Shown here: piece by piece, positions 34,590 through 38,384 of the stretch
Numbering within the stretch: position 1 is the stretch's first letter
Layout of the letters: every line of letters starts with the position of its first letter
Virus record (IMG/VR): IMGVR_UViG_3300026097_001119
Location: 1-38,384 of that record
Reading direction: 5' to 3' (one strand)
DNA: 38,384 nucleotides
Source: a virus
Notes under the pieces: model-generated
Told to the model about the DNA's origin: nothing
The model's database searches: none
What the model saw: the letters and a program-made list of their open reading frames with translations, nothing else
Translations under genes and position numbers: made by a program

Positions 34590-35146
34590 TTTGTCCACCA
34601 ATTTTCATAAGGAAAATCCAACCAAACGTCTTGTTCTGCTTTGTTAACTTCCATACCAGCATAATTAATTTTAACATCTGCTGCACTGGATAAGTTATCA
34701 ACTACCACAGCAAATTTAACATTGTTGCCCCAAATGCTGTTCCAAGCATCTTTTTCCTCCGGCAAGCAACCGCTAGGCCAATCTTTTAAAATCCAATTGA
34801 TAGTAGCACCAGTGTCATTGATATCATCTACAATTAATATGTTTTTACGCTTGCCAGTATCCCAACGCTGTTTTTCAGAATCTTGTTCCTCTACAGGAAC
34901 ATAACCAAATGCATCTTCTGCCATCCATAAATTACTTTCGCAATTATTACTGCCATTATCTCGAAGACTGACGTTTAATGTTTCACACGGAACATCAAAG
35001 TAATGACTAATCATCACAGCAGGTAACAGTCCTCCTCGGGTGATGCCAACTACGTAATCAGGACGCCAATCGCTATTGACAATGTCTCTACAGATAGTTG
35101 CCACTAAACCGTTAAAAGCGTTGTTTGATAAAATTAATTTATTCAT
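34586..35146 (-). CDS. phosphoribosyltransferase (hypoxanthine/xanthine type)
   Basis: The 186-residue type I phosphoribosyltransferase has VVGITRGGLLPA (33-43) for substrate/PRPP and the PRPP loop ILIVDDINDTGAT (104-116, with D107 and D108). The family makes nucleotides from a base and PRPP. A purine base is likely from the short loop and length, but the base is not certain. VWLDFPYENWW near the end is aromatic, as in gpt-type enzymes. It overlaps the cupin gene by eight bases. It may recycle purines during phage DNA synthesis. Confidence 0.8.
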   Translation of the reverse strand: MNKLILSNNAFNGLVATICRDIVNSDWRPDYVVGITRGGLLPAVMISHYFDVPCETLNVSLRDNGSNNCESNLWMAEDAFGYVPVEEQDSEKQRWDTGKRKNILIVDDINDTGATINWILKDWPSGCLPEEKDAWNSIWGNNVKFAVVVDNLSSAADVKINYAGMEVNKAEQDVWLDFPYENWWTK

Positions 35147-35606
35147 GTGCAGCCTTGTATCTCTGTTTTAAATATTGTTCATGTTGGATCCATCTATTGT
35201 CTACCCAAAATCCCCATTCACGTTGTTTAGGACCAGGCATAAACAGTGTCCAACATTCTACGCCAGGATCAAGTTCGATACGGTGAAAACTGTTAGCACT
35301 GCAAAAACGAAAATGCCCAGGCCTTCTCCAATGACAGGTTTCAGATATTTTCTCGCCTTGCTGATTGAATTCAGCAGTCCATTCATAATAACCACCTTTG
35401 AGAATTAATGTAGCATAAGGCCAAGGATGATCATGAACATCATCCGGATCGCCTTTTAAAAATTTGTGTAAAAATACGTTAAACGGAAAACGATTTCTAT
35501 CTTTTAGAAACACATAATATCGTTCTAAATATGGTTCGTTACTGGTACGATCCATTACAACTCGTTTTCTACCTACTCGTTCTAAAAAATTTAAGAACCA
35601 TTTCAT
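35139..35606 (-). CDS. cupin-fold protein
   Basis: The 155-residue cupin has the metal-binding pattern DVHDHPWPY (H58, H60) and, after a beta turn, RPGHFRFCSANSFHRI with H108. HDHP is a common form in phage cupins, and GGYYEW lies between. The reaction is not known; cupins can be isomerases, dioxygenases or binding proteins. Longer in-frame upstream starts would run back into folE; the ATG at 35606 is 4 bases after its stop. It lies in the folE/PRTase unit. Confidence 0.7.
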   Translation of the reverse strand: MKWFLNFLERVGRKRVVMDRTSNEPYLERYYVFLKDRNRFPFNVFLHKFLKGDPDDVHDHPWPYATLILKGGYYEWTAEFNQQGEKISETCHWRRPGHFRFCSANSFHRIELDPGVECWTLFMPGPKQREWGFWVDNRWIQHEQYLKQRYKAAHE

Positions 35607-35610
35607 GATT

Positions 35611-36354
35611 TTATCTCGGAGCAAATTCTTGTTGCAGTTTGATATTGTCCATAAATTCTTTTTTAGTTCCTGGATCATTTTTAAAAGCACCGTGTAACAC
35701 TGTAGTTTGTGTTAGGCTTGAATGTGCCATTATGCCTCGATTTTCGCAACATCCATGAATCGCCTGAATATAAACACCTACATCTTTACTGCCAGTTGCT
35801 GATGTAATCTCACGAGCAATATCCATTGCTAATTCTTCTTGCAATGTACCACGACGAGCACACCACTGAGCAATCCTTGTGTATTTACTAAGTCCAATCA
35901 GTGTATCAGCAGCAATAATACCGATATAAGCAACACCAGTAACAGGCTGATGGTGATGGCTGCACATGCTTTTAAGCTCACTGCGAACGACAAGCATTCC
36001 ATCATATCTTTCATCCGTTTGATTCGGGAAGGCGGTAGCATTGGGCTTCGGTTCATAGCGTCCACTCATTATTTCATTGAAATACATCTTAGCTAATCTG
36101 CGAGCAGTGTCTTGACTATTGGGATCATTTTCTCTGTCAATTAACAAACGATCCAGTACTAATTCAAATGCTTCTGTAGCTTCGTCAATTAGTTTGTGTT
36201 TTGTTTCTTTGGTAACATATTCTGATACATTGTCTCCTGCCCAGAATCTCTTACCATCTCGCTTCATTTTAAAACGAATAGCATCAGCGAGATATGCAGA
36301 TTCGTAGCCTTTATCAGACATTGCGTCTAGTGCTGTTTCTTTTTTATCTGTCAA
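35611..36354 (-). CDS. folE: GTP cyclohydrolase I, first step of pterin/7-deazaguanine synthesis
   Basis: The 247-residue zinc enzyme turns GTP into dihydroneopterin triphosphate. MCSHHHQP (C131, H134) and HGCCENRG (H200, C202) are the zinc and substrate residues; IGLSKYTRIAQW and the QEELAMDIA helix are typical. A TTG start at 36354 is chosen: GGAG lies nine bases upstream (36363-36366), while the first ATG (36321, residue 12) has no ribosome site. With queE downstream in the same direction, it provides the pterin for preQ0-type synthesis; queD and queC are not seen here. A 53-base gap precedes it. Confidence 0.9.
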   Translation of the reverse strand: MTDKKETALDAMSDKGYESAYLADAIRFKMKRDGKRFWAGDNVSEYVTKETKHKLIDEATEAFELVLDRLLIDRENDPNSQDTARRLAKMYFNEIMSGRYEPKPNATAFPNQTDERYDGMLVVRSELKSMCSHHHQPVTGVAYIGIIAADTLIGLSKYTRIAQWCARRGTLQEELAMDIAREITSATGSKDVGVYIQAIHGCCENRGIMAHSSLTQTTVLHGAFKNDPGTKKEFMDNIKLQQEFAPR

Positions 36355-36362
36355 TTTATTAT

Positions 36363-36366
36363 TCTC
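36363..36366 (-). promoter_or_regulatory. GGAG ribosome site that sets a TTG start for folE
   Basis: The leftward strand reads GGAG nine bases before TTG at 36354, in a 53-base gap. It supports a rare TTG start. The first in-frame ATG, 33 bases further on, has only A-rich sequence before it. Confidence 0.55.
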
Positions 36367-36407
36367 CGAGTTATCGTCGTGGATGACTTATATATTATTT
36401 TACTTGG

Positions 36408-37214
36408 TTATTTAGGCTCTGTCAACCGTAGCATGATATTTTTCTTGTTAGCAGCATCTATAACGCTTAATGATGATTTATTTGATTCGGCATATTTTAA
36501 TAAAGCACTAACATCTTTTGGAAAACATGCACCACCGAATCCCAAATACCCGTCTGGACCCGGAACATTCATATGTGTCATTCCAATTCTTTTATCTGAA
36601 ACAATTAAATCAGCAACGCGATTGTAATCGACATTGTCAGCGTCAGCTAATAATTTGAGTTCATTCATAAATACGACCTTGGTTGCTAAAAATGAATTAA
36701 CAGCATATTTTGCCAATGCTGCTTCTTCAATCGAACACAGTTGTACATCGTTTAAAGAATTTTGTCCTATTCTAATAATTCTCTCTGCTTCTCTAACATA
36801 CGCAGATATTCTACCACCTATAATAGCAAACCTACTTTCTAAATAGTCGTTTACTGCATTATGTGCTGTTAGAAATTCTGGAGCATGAACTAAGTTAGGA
36901 TATTCGTCGTTGAGCTTTCGATATACAGACGGCAAAGCAGTTACCTTGCTAATAATAACACCTTCATACTCTTTAAAGTGACTTAGTACTTCTTCTAAAA
37001 TAGAAGAATTGCATGACCCGTCGCTATCCATTGGACTAGGAACACATACGAAAATAGCCTCACAAGATATTAAATCACTATAGGAGTGACTGGTATTTTT
37101 TCTAGGATCTGTGTCTAAAGTTTTAATATTAAATGCTGAAAAATTATATGATTCAAGTACAGCATTTCCTACATAACCCAACCCTACAATTCCTATAGAT
37201 GATTTATATTTCAT
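36408..37214 (-). CDS. short nucleotide-sugar dehydrogenase lacking the C-terminal domain
   Basis: The 268-residue product has VGLGYVG (10-16) for NAD, FVCVPSPM near 55, AALAKYAVNSFLATKVVFMNE (K179, N184) and the catalytic C230 in GYLGFGGACFPKD. It ends about 40 residues later, where full-length enzymes carry a further UDP-binding Rossmann domain of roughly 120 residues. The stop is in normal spacing and no remnant of the domain is seen downstream, so this is a short form rather than an obvious break. It overlaps the glycosyltransferase gene by ATGA. Activity may need a partner or may be altered. Confidence 0.75.
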   Translation of the reverse strand: MKYKSSIGIVGLGYVGNAVLESYNFSAFNIKTLDTDPRKNTSHSYSDLISCEAIFVCVPSPMDSDGSCNSSILEEVLSHFKEYEGVIISKVTALPSVYRKLNDEYPNLVHAPEFLTAHNAVNDYLESRFAIIGGRISAYVREAERIIRIGQNSLNDVQLCSIEEAALAKYAVNSFLATKVVFMNELKLLADADNVDYNRVADLIVSDKRIGMTHMNVPGPDGYLGFGGACFPKDVSALLKYAESNKSSLSVIDAANKKNIMLRLTEPK

Positions 37215-38278
37215 TTGATATTTTTTAACAAGTTAACACAACTAAAGTAATTTTCTTTTAGATAATCTACTTGTTTATTTAGGCTAGGAATAAATTTTTC
37301 ATAGTTTGTCATTAGTTCTATAATTTTCTTTGCAAGATATGGACGATATCTTTCATACATTTCAAAACTTTCAGTCCATTCGCTTGGATACTTAAAAGTA
37401 TCAAATGCCATTTCTGTGTAGCTTAGTCTATCCGGAACTAGTGGCAATGCTCCAACTAATGCCCCTTCATACCAACTGATACCTAGTGTTTCCTGTAAAT
37501 TAGCACTAAAAACTAATTTGGCTTCGCCTAACAAATTATGATATTCGTTTTTTGTGAGGTTTTGTTCTTGACAAACAACGAATTCATATTGTGGTAGGTA
37601 TTCTTTAAGATCTCTGAAGATTTCAACCTGTTTTTCTGGAGCAATGCGATGCGGGAACAAGATCAGATCACGTTTAGGCATATTTCGATACATACTAAAT
37701 GTATCTTCCATATAATCCATAGGCCACCCTGTTCGAACTATTTTTTTAGAATTAACACAAGACTCCTTTGCCCACGGATCCATAAACACATCAGCAAACA
37801 TGTCGATGTGAAATTGACTAGCAAAGTAATTATGATCAACAGCACCGAAGAAACTTCGTTCAGCGTCACGCACCCAAGGAGCGTCTCCGATGAGTCTTCC
37901 TAAAAAATCAGCAGGATCATAACTGCCAGCATGCCACAGTGCATGTATAACTACACGAATTCCTAGCAGTTCGCTCATGTATTTGAGGTTAATGATACCA
38001 GGATGCCATGCATCAGCAAAGACAAAATGATCGCCTTCTTTGACTTTTCCATCGCAAAACAAGCGACCCATCTGTTCCACTTGTCCTGCTTTGTAGATGT
38101 TAGTGCCACCGAAGTTTAGGAAAGCACCGGCTGTTGTAGCACTAGGAATATCTTTGGAACCTTCAATTACATGGATATTCAGTCCAGTCTGTTTGAGAAT
38201 TTGTGGAAAGTGTTCCTTCCACTCGCATGTATAACGAGTAGGAACACTTTCTAGATCAACTAGAAACAGATTGGTCAT
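37211..38278 (-). CDS. GT-B-fold glycosyltransferase
   Basis: The 355-residue product opens MTNLFLVDLESVPTRYTCEW and has HFVFADAWHPG near 100, RVVIHALWHAGSY, DLILFPHRIAPEKQ near 205 and FSANLQETLGISWYEG about 265, an EX7E motif of retaining GT-B transferases. Donor and acceptor cannot be read; phage enzymes of this kind can modify DNA bases or a surface glycan. The ATG at 38278 is preceded by CGGAAA; an in-frame ATG at 38356 would add 26 unlike residues and run through the upstream gene. It overlaps the short dehydrogenase by ATGA. Confidence 0.75.
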   Translation of the reverse strand: MTNLFLVDLESVPTRYTCEWKEHFPQILKQTGLNIHVIEGSKDIPSATTAGAFLNFGGTNIYKAGQVEQMGRLFCDGKVKEGDHFVFADAWHPGIINLKYMSELLGIRVVIHALWHAGSYDPADFLGRLIGDAPWVRDAERSFFGAVDHNYFASQFHIDMFADVFMDPWAKESCVNSKKIVRTGWPMDYMEDTFSMYRNMPKRDLILFPHRIAPEKQVEIFRDLKEYLPQYEFVVCQEQNLTKNEYHNLLGEAKLVFSANLQETLGISWYEGALVGALPLVPDRLSYTEMAFDTFKYPSEWTESFEMYERYRPYLAKKIIELMTNYEKFIPSLNKQVDYLKENYFSCVNLLKNIK

Positions 38279-38384
38279 TGCGTTTCCGATTGTTGCGCGG
38301 CTTGTTATTATACCTTGCTCGACGCTTACTAGACAAGTATGTCTTCCAGTTAACACTGTCTCGATTGTATAAATCAGCAGGATT
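38256..38384 (-). CDS. C-terminal end of an unidentified basic protein (partial)
   Basis: The leftward frame entering at the right edge runs 42 codons to TGA at 38256-38258, ending NDQSVSS. It is rich in Arg, Asn and Lys (YLSSKRRARYNNKPRNNRKR), as in a nucleic-acid-binding tail. It overlaps the start of the glycosyltransferase by 23 bases. Too little is present to name it. Confidence 0.5.
   Translation of the reverse strand, partial: NPADLYNRDSVNWKTYLSSKRRARYNNKPRNNRKRNDQSVSS
38307..38336 (-). promoter_or_regulatory. possible sigma70-type promoter before the GT-B gene
   Basis: The leftward strand has TTGTCT (38331-38336), 18 bases, then a perfect TATAAT (38307-38312), 28 bases before the ATG at 38278. 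It lies inside the end of the previous gene. The -10 is perfect, the -35 is four of six. It may be real or chance. Confidence 0.3.

Noticed and set aside
36408-37214. Frameshifted pseudogene for the short nucleotide-sugar dehydrogenase
   Set aside because: No remnant of the C-terminal domain was noticed in the 53 bases before folE, and the frame and catalytic motif are intact.
38279-38356. Longer start of the GT-B glycosyltransferase
   Set aside because: The extra 26 residues are unlike the protein start of this family, and the same bases encode the end of the upstream gene.
1-38384. CRISPR array, tRNA genes or insertion sequence
   Set aside because: No spaced direct repeats, no cloverleaf-like gap and no transposase or terminal repeats were seen; coding density leaves almost no room.

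Overview
This window looks like part of the genome of a T4-like marine myovirus. It is AT-rich and almost entirely coding. Genes overlap head to tail, no host housekeeping genes appear, and the mix is typical of T4-like marine phages: gp12-type collar-domain fibre, T4-type RNase H/flap exonuclease, dCMP deaminase, QueE, GTP cyclohydrolase I, HIT, cupin and phosphoribosyltransferase genes. No photosynthesis genes are seen, so a cyanobacterial host is neither shown nor excluded. The host is unknown.

Region 1 (1-8539, + strand) is the virion adhesion module. After the tail end of an unidentified gene come four long fibre-like proteins that share one N-terminal module. The first ends in a phage tail collar domain (short-tail-fibre type) and two others share a different C-terminal domain. 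A fifth, smaller structural-type protein follows.

Region 2 (8595-26625, + strand) is one unbroken array of 18 genes in which each of the 17 junctions overlaps. It holds four GT-A-like glycosyltransferase-type genes (one with three tandem modules, two of them degenerate), five radical SAM enzymes, two SGNH-type hydrolases, three related putative glycosyltransferases with a fucosyltransferase-like VTET/TEK motif, a nucleotide-sugar dehydrogenase and a few unknowns. Four radical SAM proteins carry their auxiliary cysteine domain at the N-terminus; the fifth carries the same cysteine pattern at the C-terminus. The position directly behind the fibre genes suggests a chemistry-plus-glycosylation cassette acting on fibres or on a host-surface-like glycan. 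This is the best candidate here for an undescribed system, and its product is not known.

Region 3 (26622-38384, - strand) meets region 2 tail to tail, sharing a four-base TTAA. Reading leftward from the right edge it holds a GT-B glycosyltransferase, a C-terminally short nucleotide-sugar dehydrogenase, folE, a cupin, a phosphoribosyltransferase, small unknowns, a HIT protein, dCMP deaminase and queE. A strong sigma70-type promoter follows (32432-32460), then a run of small conserved phage genes around an rnh homologue. folE and queE are two steps of 7-deazaguanine (preQ0) synthesis; queD and queC are not in the window.

No tRNA, rRNA, CRISPR array, insertion sequence or stretch of 300 bases without a gene was seen. 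Identifications rest on reading motifs by eye; no database search was run.
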